A DNA stretch of 46,982 nt, taken from a virus. Every line of letters starts with the position of its first letter. Positions within the stretch are counted from its first letter, which is position 1. A model generated the notes under the pieces. The model had not been told where the DNA came from. It did no database searches and saw nothing but the letters and a program-made list of their open reading frames with translations. The stretch is taken from the IMG/VR virus record IMGVR_UViG_3300010157_000102, positions 1-46,982 of that record, one strand, 5' to 3'. This document shows positions 19,553 through 28,386 of the stretch, in pieces. Position numbers and translations under genes: made by a program.

Positions 19553-21027
19553 AGATCCACCTCTATTATTTTAACTTTAAATTCTTCTTCAGCATAGATT
19601 TTATATCTTTCAGCTGCATGATTTAGAGTATGGTTTTTCCAAGACTTCCAATGCAAATCATCGGCAAGGTCAAATAGATTACATTTAGTCTTACCATCTT
19701 TCAATCTCAATCCACGACCAATACTTTGCAAGTTACGGATCTTGCTCTTTGATGGTGATGCAAAAATGACATTCTCGAGAGACGGTATGTTGATGCCAGT
19801 GGAGAATGTACCAAAACTAGCAATAATAATAGCGTCGCTTTCACCTTCTGTAATGTGTCGAATTGCTTCACGATCTGTTGTATCTGTTCCTCCGTAAACA
19901 AAGAACACTTTGCGATTTTCATGCACCTTATCCTTTATTAATTCATATAAAACTTTTCCATGTTTTTCAACATACTGGAAAAGCACTAAAGTATTACCCT
20001 CAGATTTTACTGCAAGATTACGAATAAATTTATTTCGTTTCTCATTACTTACAAGAAAGTCCATCTCTTCTTGATAAGTTTTATTCTTTTGTGCTTTACG
20101 AATTTCTTCGTTATACTTCAACATCACACACATTATATTTAGGGTGGTGAGTCTTCCTGAATCCATGAGTGCTTTAGTTGTAGTAACCTTGTGCACGGGA
20201 CCAAACATACCTTCAAGAACTAAACGATGAACCTTTTTATTATCAAGTGTTCCTGTTGTTCCAATTCTGTAACGAATCTTGTCCATCTTTTCCATAACTG
20301 TTGTTAGGGACTTTGCTTTGAACTGATGTGCTTCATCTCCAAAGATTACATCAAACTGAGCAAACCAAGATTTAGGTTGTAGGTATACTGACTGCCAAGT
20401 TGTAATCAATACATCTTTGCTAAACTGTTTAGTAAACCCTGCATATAATTTTTGGCAAGCACCATCAGTATTGAAACCATTGGCAGAGGAGTAGTCTTCA
20501 AAGTCAGTGAACAACTGTTCAACAAGCGAAGTCGTTGGAACTATAATGATACACTTACGATCATGTGCAATATGCCAGCGCATCGTGGTGTAAATTATAA
20601 ATGACTTTCCTGACGCAGTGGGAGATAATAGCAGTGTGCGCTCTTTATCGAGAGCAGTCTTTACTGCTTCAATTTGATAGTCTCGGATTTCGATTGGTTT
20701 ACCACGACCATGAGGATTGAGTGACTTGGCATAGTCTTCTACAATCTGATGTGTGATATTGTTTTGATGGAATACAGGAGTTACATATTCAATGCCATAC
20801 CCATTGCGAGTGGCAAACTCTTCAACATATGATACTAGACCAACATAAAGAGTTTTTCTAACTTGATCGTATAGACGAACTTTTCCATCCCAGAGTCTTG
20901 CTCTGAATTGTGGTGTAAATCTTGCACCTGGATATTCATAGGTAAAGAAGTCAGCGAGTTCTTGTTCAATAGAACCATCGCTAAAAACTCTAACATAAAC
21001 TTCGTCTAACTTCTCAATTTTAATCAT
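19546..21027 (-). CDS. uvsW: UvsW RNA-DNA and DNA helicase, SF2 (493 aa)
   Basis: UvsW unwinds R-loops and branched DNA and shifts replication to the recombination mode. The N-terminal domain (GARFTPQFRARLWDGKVRLYD) is typical. Motif I is SPTASGKS (135-142), motif II is DEAH (231-234), with SIGRGLRLKDGK as motif VI. The length fits T4 UvsW (503 aa). A frame from 21054 exists, but the ATG at 21027 overlaps the uvsY stop (TAATG) and aligns with the T4 N-terminus. Confidence 0.95.
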   Translation of the reverse strand: MIKIEKLDEVYVRVFSDGSIEQELADFFTYEYPGARFTPQFRARLWDGKVRLYDQVRKTLYVGLVSYVEEFATRNGYGIEYVTPVFHQNNITHQIVEDYAKSLNPHGRGKPIEIRDYQIEAVKTALDKERTLLLSPTASGKSFIIYTTMRWHIAHDRKCIIIVPTTSLVEQLFTDFEDYSSANGFNTDGACQKLYAGFTKQFSKDVLITTWQSVYLQPKSWFAQFDVIFGDEAHQFKAKSLTTVMEKMDKIRYRIGTTGTLDNKKVHRLVLEGMFGPVHKVTTTKALMDSGRLTTLNIMCVMLKYNEEIRKAQKNKTYQEEMDFLVSNEKRNKFIRNLAVKSEGNTLVLFQYVEKHGKVLYELIKDKVHENRKVFFVYGGTDTTDREAIRHITEGESDAIIIASFGTFSTGINIPSLENVIFASPSKSKIRNLQSIGRGLRLKDGKTKCNLFDLADDLHWKSWKNHTLNHAAERYKIYAEEEFKVKIIEVDLC

Positions 21028-21464
21028 TACATACCAGCTAAGAATTTCTTCCATTCAACTGCAGTTTTAATCTGCCAGTCTCTGGCTTTGATTTGCCCAA
21101 GAACGGATTCAAGAAAATATATCATTGTTTCAAGATAATCAATCTTGACTCTTAAAGTATTTAGTTCGGTGTCACCTGAAAGGAATTCATCCATCTCATT
21201 CTTTAGTGGCTTAACACCTTGCCATTGTTCCCAGCCAAGATTAGTCAATTCGTCACGAGATAGTTCACCACGATATAGGCGAAACTTATTCTTGCGTAAC
21301 AAGTTGTAATCTGATTGGAGTTTGGTATGTTTTAGTTTGACATTGACAAGTAATTTTAAATACTTGGAATGTAACTTGGGAGTAGCTGTAGTTGTTTCAC
21401 CGAGATAGTTATCATCTATCTGGCAATCAATTTCCCACGCTTCTTGCAATTGTTCAATATTCAT
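21027..21464 (-). CDS. uvsY: UvsY recombination mediator (145 aa)
   Basis: UvsY helps load UvsX recombinase onto gp32-coated single-stranded DNA. The order uvsY-uvsW, the length (T4: 137 aa) and the pattern LHSKYLKLLVNVKLKHTKLQ, YRGELSRDE and LGQIKARDWQIKTAVEWKKF agree with the family. The ATG at 21464 has GAGG 6 nt upstream in GAGGATATT and is preferred over 21491, which overlaps the promoter. The uvsX gene is not in this window. Confidence 0.9.
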   Translation of the reverse strand: MNIEQLQEAWEIDCQIDDNYLGETTTATPKLHSKYLKLLVNVKLKHTKLQSDYNLLRKNKFRLYRGELSRDELTNLGWEQWQGVKPLKNEMDEFLSGDTELNTLRVKIDYLETMIYFLESVLGQIKARDWQIKTAVEWKKFLAGM

Positions 21465-21489
21465 AATATCCTCACATTTATATACTGCC

Positions 21490-21518
21490 ATTATACCGCA
21501 GTATTACAAAAAAATCAA
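21490..21518 (-). promoter_or_regulatory. Sigma70-type promoter for uvsY-uvsW
   Basis: TTGATT (21513-21518) and TATAAT (21490-21495) lie 17 bp apart on the minus strand. The start point would be near 21483, giving a leader of about 20 nt with the GAGG ribosome site. It lets the recombination genes be expressed independently of the late genes upstream. Confidence 0.75.
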
Positions 21519-21525
21519 GTTTGTC

Positions 21526-22056
21526 TTACAAGAATTTATAGTATCCGTAGCGGAATGTTGCATTCCCTACTAGGTATTGCACATCTGTATTTGTAGATGC
21601 AAACATCAATGAATCAATAGTGATTGGAAACATGTCACTGAACTGTACAAGTTGAGCAGTTTCATTATTACCATTAAGGATTTGCAGAGTAGCATCAGAG
21701 TAATTCTTTGCTAACTCAGAATAATTAAAATTGTCATTCGCATTAAATGTGATATACTGATCATAAGACTGTGGGAAACCTAAAGCGATAATCCAGTTGT
21801 AGATTGCTTTGTAGTTTGCCATATCAGAATCAACTAGAAACTGAACAGTGAGTTGATCATATGTTAATGTTTCACCTGGAATTGGTTGTACATTAAATGG
21901 GTTCCCAAATTCTGGAGCACCAAGAGTGATACCTGGAATATTTACCTGCTGGCAAAAGAATGACAGATTAGGTAATTTGGTGATGTTAAACATGAACCCA
22001 TTAGGTGATAATGGAGTAATATTAGTTGGAACAGGGCATGTAAGTGTACCAGCCAT
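21526..22056 (-). CDS. Tube-fold virion protein (gp19-like), in the position of gene 3 (176 aa)
   Basis: The protein has the pattern of T4 gp19 family tube proteins: a GFMFNITKLPNLSFFCQQVN opening, a PG turn, LTVQFLVDSDMANYKAIYNW, an internal SDATLQILNGN strand and a final ATFRYGYYKF. In related cyanophages the slot between 23 and uvsY is occupied by gene 3 (tail completion), so that is an alternative. The fold similarity to gp19 of this same phage suggests a tail-tube, tube-end or baseplate tube protein. A terminator and a CTAAATA late-type box lie directly upstream. Confidence 0.6.
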   Translation of the reverse strand: MAGTLTCPVPTNITPLSPNGFMFNITKLPNLSFFCQQVNIPGITLGAPEFGNPFNVQPIPGETLTYDQLTVQFLVDSDMANYKAIYNWIIALGFPQSYDQYITFNANDNFNYSELAKNYSDATLQILNGNNETAQLVQFSDMFPITIDSLMFASTNTDVQYLVGNATFRYGYYKFL

Positions 22057-22086
22057 TTTGTCTCTTCAAAGTAATTGTTATACTAT

Positions 22087-22093
22087 TATTTAG
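22087..22093 (-). promoter_or_regulatory. Late-promoter-like CTAAATA
   Basis: CTAAATA on the minus strand lies just after the gene 23 terminator and 30 bp before the ATG of the tube-fold gene. The same heptamer precedes gene 18 (31510-31516). It differs from the T4 late octamer at one central position. Confidence 0.5.
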
Positions 22094-22096
22094 GAA

Positions 22097-22124
22097 TAAA
22101 AAAGAGGGATCCGAAGATCCCTCT
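22097..22124 (-). terminator. Strong rho-independent terminator after gene 23
   Basis: AGAGGGATC and GATCCCTCT form a 9-bp stem capped by TTCG (loop 22112-22115). On the minus strand it runs into seven T residues. It caps the highly expressed capsid transcript. Confidence 0.92.
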
Positions 22125-22143
22125 AAAATACCGCTTCTTAGTG

Positions 22144-22167
22144 TCGGCTTAATCATAACCAAGCCGA
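22144..22167 (-). other. Stem-loop in the gene 23 3' UTR
   Basis: TCGGCTT and AAGCCGA form a perfect 7-bp stem with a 10-nt loop. It lies between the gene 23 stop and its terminator. It may protect the capsid mRNA from 3' decay. Confidence 0.6.
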
Positions 22168-22174
22168 ACCTAGA

Positions 22175-23473
22175 TTACATTAGGTTAGTAACCTTAACAC
22201 GACGGTAGTAGTAGTTCACATCAGCAGTCAAGTTGTCTTGACCAGAAGTGCCGTCATCCAAATTAACGAATGGGTTAGCAACTAAACCGTAACGAGTCTT
22301 GAAACCAATCTTTGGTTGGAAGCTGTTAGGATCAACTGCACGAACCATTTGTAATGGAACATATGGGCAATAGAACAAGCCAGCGTCAAAAGCGGATGCG
22401 CCTTTGTAGCCAACAACGAAGAATTGTGTTGAAGACACATTAGATGTGTATGGGTCAACATAAACTTTGTACTTACCATTCAATACACCAGCGAAAGTAG
22501 TTGAAGTATCATCAACAGTCAAATCATTCTTACCAGACAAGCCAGAAGAATAATCCAACACACCAGCCATTGCTAGGGCAGAAGCCACATCAGCTGAAGT
22601 GATGATAACATTACCACGACCACGACGAGTTTGTTGACCGATTGCATTGGCTTCACGCTCGATTTGAAACATTAGACCTTTGAATTTTTCAACAGACCAA
22701 CGACCATTTGAGTCAGTGTCTAAGTCGAAAGTACCAGCAGTAGTTACACCAACTTGTGCACCTGGTTTTGCTGTCTTGTAGATTGTACGGATAACTTCAC
22801 GGTTGATTTCAGCAAGGATCTCAGTAGAGAGAATGTTGCTTAATTCGCCTTCAGCGTCAAGACCATGAACAGACTTCATGTCTTGTGCTAATTCGATAGA
22901 GTATTCTGCCTTCAAAGCACGAGTCTTTGCAGTTACAGAAGTCTTTTCGATAGAGAAAGCCATAGCACCGAAAGAACCATCACCAACACCACCTTGACCT
23001 AAACGCTCGCCATCAGTAGTGTCTAGACCAGTACCAGTAGTTTCAGAACCACCGAAGTCATAAGTACCAGAGTGAGTGCCAGTACCAGCGAAGTCAGAAT
23101 CAGCTTCGTTGAATAGAGCCTCAGTACCACCTTGAGTGCTGTAACGAGATTTCATTGCGAAGATTAGACCAGTTGGTTGAGTCATTGGTTGTACACCGCA
23201 AACATCATAAGCGATCATTTGTGGCATTGCACGACGAACCAAGCTGATCATTACTGGATCAAACTTAGCGAAACCGCCAGTGTCGCCATAAGAGCCAACA
23301 GCGTTAGCTGGTGCAGCTTCAAACAACGCTTCACGCTGTTTAGCCATTTCACGCTCTTGGTTTTCTAGAAGAACCGCAGTTACTTCTTTACGATAGTTGT
23401 CACGAATCTTTGGAGCACTTTCGTGCTCAAGAATCGGAGCCCATTTTTTTACTAAATCTTGACGAGATTGCAT
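22175..23473 (-). CDS. 23: Major capsid protein gp23 (432 aa)
   Basis: gp23 forms the hexamers of the T4-type head. MISLVRRAMPQMIAYDVCGV and QPTGLIFAMKSRY are family hallmarks. The C-terminal KIGFKTRYGLVANPF is also typical. The prohead protease cleavage is expected after Glu52 (LFE, then AAPAN), matching the L/I-x-E rule and removing the N-terminal helix. It is shorter than T4 gp23 (521 aa) and close to cyanophage length. AAGGAAA precedes the ATG. It follows gene 22 at 11 bp. Confidence 0.97.
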   Translation of the reverse strand: MQSRQDLVKKWAPILEHESAPKIRDNYRKEVTAVLLENQEREMAKQREALFEAAPANAVGSYGDTGGFAKFDPVMISLVRRAMPQMIAYDVCGVQPMTQPTGLIFAMKSRYSTQGGTEALFNEADSDFAGTGTHSGTYDFGGSETTGTGLDTTDGERLGQGGVGDGSFGAMAFSIEKTSVTAKTRALKAEYSIELAQDMKSVHGLDAEGELSNILSTEILAEINREVIRTIYKTAKPGAQVGVTTAGTFDLDTDSNGRWSVEKFKGLMFQIEREANAIGQQTRRGRGNVIITSADVASALAMAGVLDYSSGLSGKNDLTVDDTSTTFAGVLNGKYKVYVDPYTSNVSSTQFFVVGYKGASAFDAGLFYCPYVPLQMVRAVDPNSFQPKIGFKTRYGLVANPFVNLDDGTSGQDNLTADVNYYYRRVKVTNLM

Positions 23474-23483
23474 TTGGATTTCC

Positions 23484-24512
23484 TTATTTGTTTAATTTGT
23501 TGAGCTGTGCAGCATAAGCAGACATAGCTGGATCTAATTTCTTAGAAACTTCTTCAGTCAATGCTTCTACTGGAGCATCAGTAACTACAGATTTAATATC
23601 TGCAGAACCTTTAGTTGTGAAATAATTTTCACGGATAGTCTTTACTTTGGTTTCAAAACTAGCTTGGTCTTCATAAGAGAGTTCTTCAACAAGAGACATA
23701 AACTTTTCAGTTTCTGTATCAGTCAATCCTTCACTTACAGTTTTAACGATTTCAGTGCGATTGTTTTCAGCAAGAGTCTTGCTTAGTTCAATGTTAGCTG
23801 CAACTTGTTCGTTAAGTTTTGCTTCCAATTCATCGATCTTAGATTCCATTTCGCCAAGCACATCGAATTTCTCTTCAGGAATATCGATATAGTGCTCTTC
23901 AAATAAATTCTTTAGACCGCCAATGAAACCTTCAAGAATATCGGATTTCATACCACGCTCTAGGGCAATTTCATTCTGTGTCATCCACTGCTCGGCAATA
24001 TAACCGAGGTATCCATCAACTTGCTCAACAATTCCCTCTACATTCTGTGCAACGCTCTCTTGGAGTTTTGCTTCGAATTCTTCTTCAATACGAGCAACTT
24101 CTGACTTAACACGAGTCATAACAGCTGCTTCGAAAATAGTTTCTGCTTTAGCACGGAACTCTTCAGAGAGTTCTTCACCATTCAATAATGCATCAACATC
24201 TTCCTTAACGCTAGTTCCCTTGCGAATTGGAGTTTGATCACCAGCAACTGCTTTAGCAGTAGCAGGGTTAGATTTTTTATCAGTTGCATTTTCTGCATCG
24301 TTTTGATCTTTTACATCATTGCGATCATTGTCTGCATTTTGTGCTGGGTTGCTAGTTGGTACATTATTAGATGCATCACGGATTGGAGACTGATTACCAG
24401 CCTGTGCTCCGTCTTTAGCTGAATCTTTACCACCTTCTGTGCCGTGTACTTTGAATTCGTCTAGTTTCTTAGACTCAGCCAAAATTTCAGCGATTTTTTG
24501 TTCGATTGACAT
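23484..24512 (-). CDS. 22: Prohead core scaffold gp22 (342 aa)
   Basis: This is the major scaffold protein, degraded by gp21 during head maturation. The N-terminus MSIEQKIAEILAES is followed by a polar Asn/Asp/Ala-rich linker (about 25-100). A long acidic coiled-coil region follows, containing ELSEEFRAKAETIFEAAV, characteristic of cyanophage-type gp22. Its position between 21 and 23 supports the call. A perfect TATAAATA lies 35 bp upstream of the ATG. Confidence 0.92.
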   Translation of the reverse strand: MSIEQKIAEILAESKKLDEFKVHGTEGGKDSAKDGAQAGNQSPIRDASNNVPTSNPAQNADNDRNDVKDQNDAENATDKKSNPATAKAVAGDQTPIRKGTSVKEDVDALLNGEELSEEFRAKAETIFEAAVMTRVKSEVARIEEEFEAKLQESVAQNVEGIVEQVDGYLGYIAEQWMTQNEIALERGMKSDILEGFIGGLKNLFEEHYIDIPEEKFDVLGEMESKIDELEAKLNEQVAANIELSKTLAENNRTEIVKTVSEGLTDTETEKFMSLVEELSYEDQASFETKVKTIRENYFTTKGSADIKSVVTDAPVEALTEEVSKKLDPAMSAYAAQLNKLNK

Positions 24513-24546
24513 CGTTTTCTCCTGTAACTGGATAGTTCTATTAAAT

Positions 24547-24554
24547 TATTTATA
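24547..24554 (-). promoter_or_regulatory. Late promoter for genes 22-23
   Basis: TATAAATA, the exact T4 late-promoter octamer, lies on the minus strand 35 bp before the gene 22 ATG. It sits just past the end of gene 21. The spacing leaves room for a leader with the ribosome binding site. Confidence 0.75.
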
Positions 24555-24556
24555 AT

Positions 24557-25210
24557 TTATCTGATTTTACTCAGAAACTTTTGGAAAGCAATAATCTTTG
24601 CTTCCTCTAAATTGCTTGAAGAAGCCTTGCGAATAGAACGCTTTGCTTCCTCAATATGTTGTTCCACAAACTTTCCATCAACAAAGACCCACTCTTTTGA
24701 CTCCATAATACCTCTAACGAACGCATCTGGAGCAGACGGATCGGCAACGATGTCAGCTGCAGTGGACAGCATAAAATCGTCTTGAACAATTTGAACACCT
24801 TCGTTATTTGTTTGAAGGGAACCTAGTGCTCTGCTAGATACTCCAAGGTTTGCACCGCCATCTAAAAGACCTCGTGCAATTTGACCCATTGGGGTTTCTA
24901 GAATCTTCGCTTTGCCGATGTAGTTAGTGCCTTCTTTGCGCAAACTAACAATCATGTGTGATACACGATCCAAATTAATGGAAGGAGTATCTGGATGACC
25001 AAGTTCGCCATAGGCACGATTCTTTTCGACAGATTCTTTAATGTAACGACCTACTTCATTATCCATAACTGATTCTGGATACATACGACCATTACGATTT
25101 TTCAGTTCAGATTGAAGAAAAATTCCTTCAATAAAATATTCTTTTCCTTTGCCGAGTTTAGACTCAACAATAGTATTTGTTTGTTCGAAAACTTCTCTAA
25201 TTAGTCTCAT
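24557..25210 (-). CDS. 21: Prohead core protease gp21 (217 aa)
   Basis: This serine protease of the herpesvirus/U9 type processes scaffold and capsid proteins. FIEGIFLQSELKNRNGRMYP opens the domain. AYGELGHP holds His72, and NLGVSSRALG holds the nucleophile at Ser125/126. The length agrees with T4 gp21 (212 aa). The start is 3 bp after the preceding gene. Confidence 0.95.
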   Translation of the reverse strand: MRLIREVFEQTNTIVESKLGKGKEYFIEGIFLQSELKNRNGRMYPESVMDNEVGRYIKESVEKNRAYGELGHPDTPSINLDRVSHMIVSLRKEGTNYIGKAKILETPMGQIARGLLDGGANLGVSSRALGSLQTNNEGVQIVQDDFMLSTAADIVADPSAPDAFVRGIMESKEWVFVDGKFVEQHIEEAKRSIRKASSSNLEEAKIIAFQKFLSKIR

Positions 25211-25212
25211 GA

Positions 25213-25674
25213 TTATACCTTATCTGGAGAACCTGATTTGCTTGTAGAAGCACCAACACGAGTTGGATCGTCATAAGCACCGTATACTTCATTCTCAACT
25301 TTAGTAGACCAACCAGCAACTTTACGGAGAACTAAAATACCAGTAACATCTTTTGCAGCACCATTAGTGATAACGATGTCAGAAGTATTATCATTTGTTA
25401 ATGGAATACCCCACGCATTTAATTCAGCATAAGGAGCATTCTCTGGTGCGCATACAATAACATTCTTACTATTACGAACAACGCTAACTTTAGATGCTAA
25501 CTCGCCAGCAATTTGCCATTTAACAATATTAACAGTAGGTGTATCAGAATTTCTTGCTTGAGTAGTAGCAGTTAAGTTGGCAATAGTAATAGTGCCAGAC
25601 TCTGCCAAGGAAGATGCGAAGTGAATCACAGTTTCTTGGTTTGTATTCTTAAGGGTTGTGATAGTCATTGCCAT
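25213..25674 (-). CDS. Probable virion protein, unknown (153 aa)
   Basis: A predicted beta-rich, Thr/Val/Ala-rich protein (SGTITIANLTATTQARNS, NIVKWQIAGEL, AAKDVTGILVLRKVAGW) ending in a Ser/Gly/Lys tail. It lies between genes 20 and 21, where T4-like cyanophages have a conserved structural gene. Composition and position suggest a head protein such as a decoration or core component; I cannot name it. Confidence 0.6.
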   Translation of the reverse strand: MAMTITTLKNTNQETVIHFASSLAESGTITIANLTATTQARNSDTPTVNIVKWQIAGELASKVSVVRNSKNVIVCAPENAPYAELNAWGIPLTNDNTSDIVITNGAAKDVTGILVLRKVAGWSTKVENEVYGAYDDPTRVGASTSKSGSPDKV

Positions 25675-25675
25675 C

Positions 25676-26224
25676 TTATTGTTCCTCTAATTTTGTAAGT
25701 ACATGAAAGAAGTTCTCTTTTGACTCTCTCATATACTCAATAATTTCTGTTTGATTATCTAATAAGTTATTTAGGCGCACTTGGGTACGCTCGTCAATAG
25801 TTACAATTGACTCATCATTAAGAACATAGTGCAATTTACCCTCAACCAATCTGTCCAGTTTATTAAGAGAACGAATACCTTGAACAACTGGGTCTACACT
25901 AAACATGTGAGAAGAAGCAAGTTTTATATAATTTTCGATTAATGTATCGGTAACTTTAATATCGTGATATTCTTTAATAATATTTGCGACAGTATGTTCT
26001 GATAGTTCCTCGTATAAGTCTTTTGATACTTGTTCTTCTAACTGATGTGAAATATAGTCTTGTTTAATGTATTGTCTTGCTTCTTCTAAACTCGTAAATT
26101 CTGTTTCAATACCATTTATCAAAATCTTATCATCTTCAGTTCTTTCGATTAACTGAAGATAAGATCTAATACTTTCAACAATATCAGATCTTTTTAAAGA
26201 TTTTGTAAACTCGTGGTAATGCAT
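25676..26224 (-). CDS. Helical protein of unknown function in the head cluster (182 aa)
   Basis: An almost entirely alpha-helical, acidic protein with many Glu/Lys pairs (MHYHEFTKSLKRSDIVESIR, ELSEHTVANIIKEYHDIK). The C-terminus has a coiled-coil pattern. It is coupled to the gp67/68-like gene (overlap of 1 bp) and to the next gene (1-bp gap). A scaffold or core role is plausible from its position and its helical, charged character; this is inference. Confidence 0.6.
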   Translation of the reverse strand: MHYHEFTKSLKRSDIVESIRSYLQLIERTEDDKILINGIETEFTSLEEARQYIKQDYISHQLEEQVSKDLYEELSEHTVANIIKEYHDIKVTDTLIENYIKLASSHMFSVDPVVQGIRSLNKLDRLVEGKLHYVLNDESIVTIDERTQVRLNNLLDNQTEIIEYMRESKENFFHVLTKLEEQ

Positions 26225-26634
26225 TACTTATCGATTGATTTTTGCGCTGCAGCACGACCACGATTATATGCAGAACCAATCGCTGCTGGTGCTTGACGAA
26301 TTGCGCCAGCAGTTTTAGCAGCACCACCGATAACATTACCGACAACATTGGCTGCACCTTTAACTACTTTACCGACAAATTTACCAAGACCTTCGTCTAA
26401 AGTAAATTCTTGTTTTTCTTCTTCGCTTAAAGAGTCATACTCTTCTTGAGACAATTCAATAATTTCTTCAGTGACAGGTTCAGATTGATTAAACATACCT
26501 TGAGCAACTGCAACACGCATATCATCTAATTTTGCAGATAACTTTTCTTGCATAGCCAATGTAAATGCATTTTCTGTTTCTAATGCATCACCAGCTTGAA
26601 TAGCGTAAACTAAATTTTGTACTGTTTCGTTCAT
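26224..26634 (-). CDS. Prohead core protein, gp67/gp68-like (136 aa)
   Basis: The first 50 residues (NLVYAIQAGDALETENAFTLAM, then EKLSAKLDDMRVAVAQGMF) match the start pattern of T4-type core proteins gp67/gp68: a short helix, then Gly-Asp and a second helix. An acidic stretch (EEIIELSQEEYDSLSEEEKQ) follows, and then a Gly/Ala/Lys-rich basic tail. Location directly after the portal gene fits T4 order 20-67-68-21. These proteins shape the head core and are cleaved by gp21. Confidence 0.7.
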   Translation of the reverse strand: MNETVQNLVYAIQAGDALETENAFTLAMQEKLSAKLDDMRVAVAQGMFNQSEPVTEEIIELSQEEYDSLSEEEKQEFTLDEGLGKFVGKVVKGAANVVGNVIGGAAKTAGAIRQAPAAIGSAYNRGRAAAQKSIDK

Positions 26635-26646
26635 AAGATTCTCCTA

Positions 26647-28362
26647 TTAATTCGGCCAAGTACCAGTTTTTAATTTGGTAACTTTACCTTTACTTTGTTG
26701 TGTATCCGTATCATCCCCAGCATCTTGTTCTGCTTCAGCATCTGCTTCTTGCTGATCAGGAGCACCTTGATCTTGCTGAGGTTGTTGCGCTTGTGCTGCT
26801 TGTTGCTGTTGTGCCATGGCTTGTTGTTGCTGGGCTTGAGCATCCATTGTAGGTTGCTGCATCGCTAACTGAACTTGCCCTTGTAACTCTGCCTGCTGCA
26901 CTAATACTTGTTGTTCTTTATCCATTTGTTTCTGGATATCTTTAATTTCTTTATCATCCAAACGAAGAATGTTTTTCTTAACCCAATCTTGTGAATAATA
27001 TTTACCAACATATGGATCTACAGTTTGTAGTAAGCCCATTCTGGCTTGCATAATTTCACTATCACGAAGTTCAGCGTAGTTATTATCTTCAATATAATCG
27101 TATTTAATTCCAACACGAAGTTCATCCCATTCATCTGGACGGATAATACCTTTACAAATTAACTGAACACGAAGTGCGTTGTTAAATAATGCATTAAATT
27201 TCTTGCGCAGTCTAACAATAAACTTATTAAACTTAACTTCATCACGAGTAATTTCTTGTGAACGACCAATACTAAAACCAGAAGACTGTTGTAGTCGGCT
27301 AATTGGTACATTCAATGAGTGAAACAGTTTACCTTGGAAGTATTCAATATCTTGAATCTCACCTAAGTTTTGTCCACCTGGAAGTGTAGTAATCTCAGTA
27401 CCCTTACCACCCTCACGACGAGGCATCCAAAAATCTTCCATCATTGACAAGTGACGACGATCGTCACGAGTTTCACCAGTTGTTGCATCATAAACAATCT
27501 TGTTACGGAACTTATTCATAATGTCCGTTACATACTGCTCTGCTTTCAACTTAGGTAAATTACCCACATCAACATAAAAAATTCTTCGTTCAGGTGCACG
27601 ACTGATACGATAGATGACAAGGGAGTCCTCGATCATTTTTAATTGATTAACTGGTTTGATTGCCTTATGAAGATAAGACATTGCCATACCAGTATTTGGA
27701 TCTACATAACCTGATGGAACATAGACCACTGAATCAAGAGCCAGTTTAACACCATGTGTTGTTTGCTCTGTAATTCCTTTGTCGTTGTAAAGATAATATT
27801 CTTCGATCTCTTTTACAACTTCAACACCTTGTGGTGTTATTTCTTTTTTGATATTCTTGATACGACGAATCTTACGAGGATCGATGTATCTTAATTCTTG
27901 AATACCGTCTTTAACTCTTGCTTCATCGATAAGAATTTGATAATATAACCTTCCGTCAATATACCATGCACGGAAAGTTTCATGTGCTCTTTCATCAAAC
28001 TTTAATATACGGAGTACATTATGAAATTCTTCACGAATTCTAGTTTTAATATTTTCTGAAACTTTAACTTCATCAAGAACAATCTCAACAGATTTGTGGT
28101 CTTCATCAGCCACAATTGCTTCGTTGACAATGTCTTCGATCGCACCATCACAATCACTATACTGTGCAACCTCACGGTAGCGACGGATCAAATCATTTTC
28201 GTTCTTGATAACACCTTCAAGATCCATGACCATACCGTAGTATCCACCAGCATTTACACCAGTGTTTACTACGGTTGCGCCTGTCTCATTCGGACTTGGA
28301 GGAACTACACTCGGTAGTTGCTCTCCATCCTTACGCTTTATCTCAAACCCAAAAATCTGCAT
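26647..28362 (-). CDS. 20: Portal vertex protein gp20 (571 aa)
   Basis: The portal dodecamer nucleates the head and is the DNA channel. DLIRRYREVAQYSDCDGAIE and IVNEAIVADE at the N-terminal third, LRYIDPRKIRRIKNIKKE, APERRIFYVDVGNLPK, RDDRRHLSMMEDFWMPRREG and LNVPISRLQQSSGFS are all strongly conserved gp20 segments. The C-terminus (about 490-560) is a Gln/Ala/Asp-rich low-complexity tail, explaining the extra length over T4 gp20 (524 aa). Confidence 0.97.
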   Translation of the reverse strand: MQIFGFEIKRKDGEQLPSVVPPSPNETGATVVNTGVNAGGYYGMVMDLEGVIKNENDLIRRYREVAQYSDCDGAIEDIVNEAIVADEDHKSVEIVLDEVKVSENIKTRIREEFHNVLRILKFDERAHETFRAWYIDGRLYYQILIDEARVKDGIQELRYIDPRKIRRIKNIKKEITPQGVEVVKEIEEYYLYNDKGITEQTTHGVKLALDSVVYVPSGYVDPNTGMAMSYLHKAIKPVNQLKMIEDSLVIYRISRAPERRIFYVDVGNLPKLKAEQYVTDIMNKFRNKIVYDATTGETRDDRRHLSMMEDFWMPRREGGKGTEITTLPGGQNLGEIQDIEYFQGKLFHSLNVPISRLQQSSGFSIGRSQEITRDEVKFNKFIVRLRKKFNALFNNALRVQLICKGIIRPDEWDELRVGIKYDYIEDNNYAELRDSEIMQARMGLLQTVDPYVGKYYSQDWVKKNILRLDDKEIKDIQKQMDKEQQVLVQQAELQGQVQLAMQQPTMDAQAQQQQAMAQQQQAAQAQQPQQDQGAPDQQEADAEAEQDAGDDTDTQQSKGKVTKLKTGTWPN

Positions 28363-28386
28363 TATGTAATAACCTTCAGTTAATTA

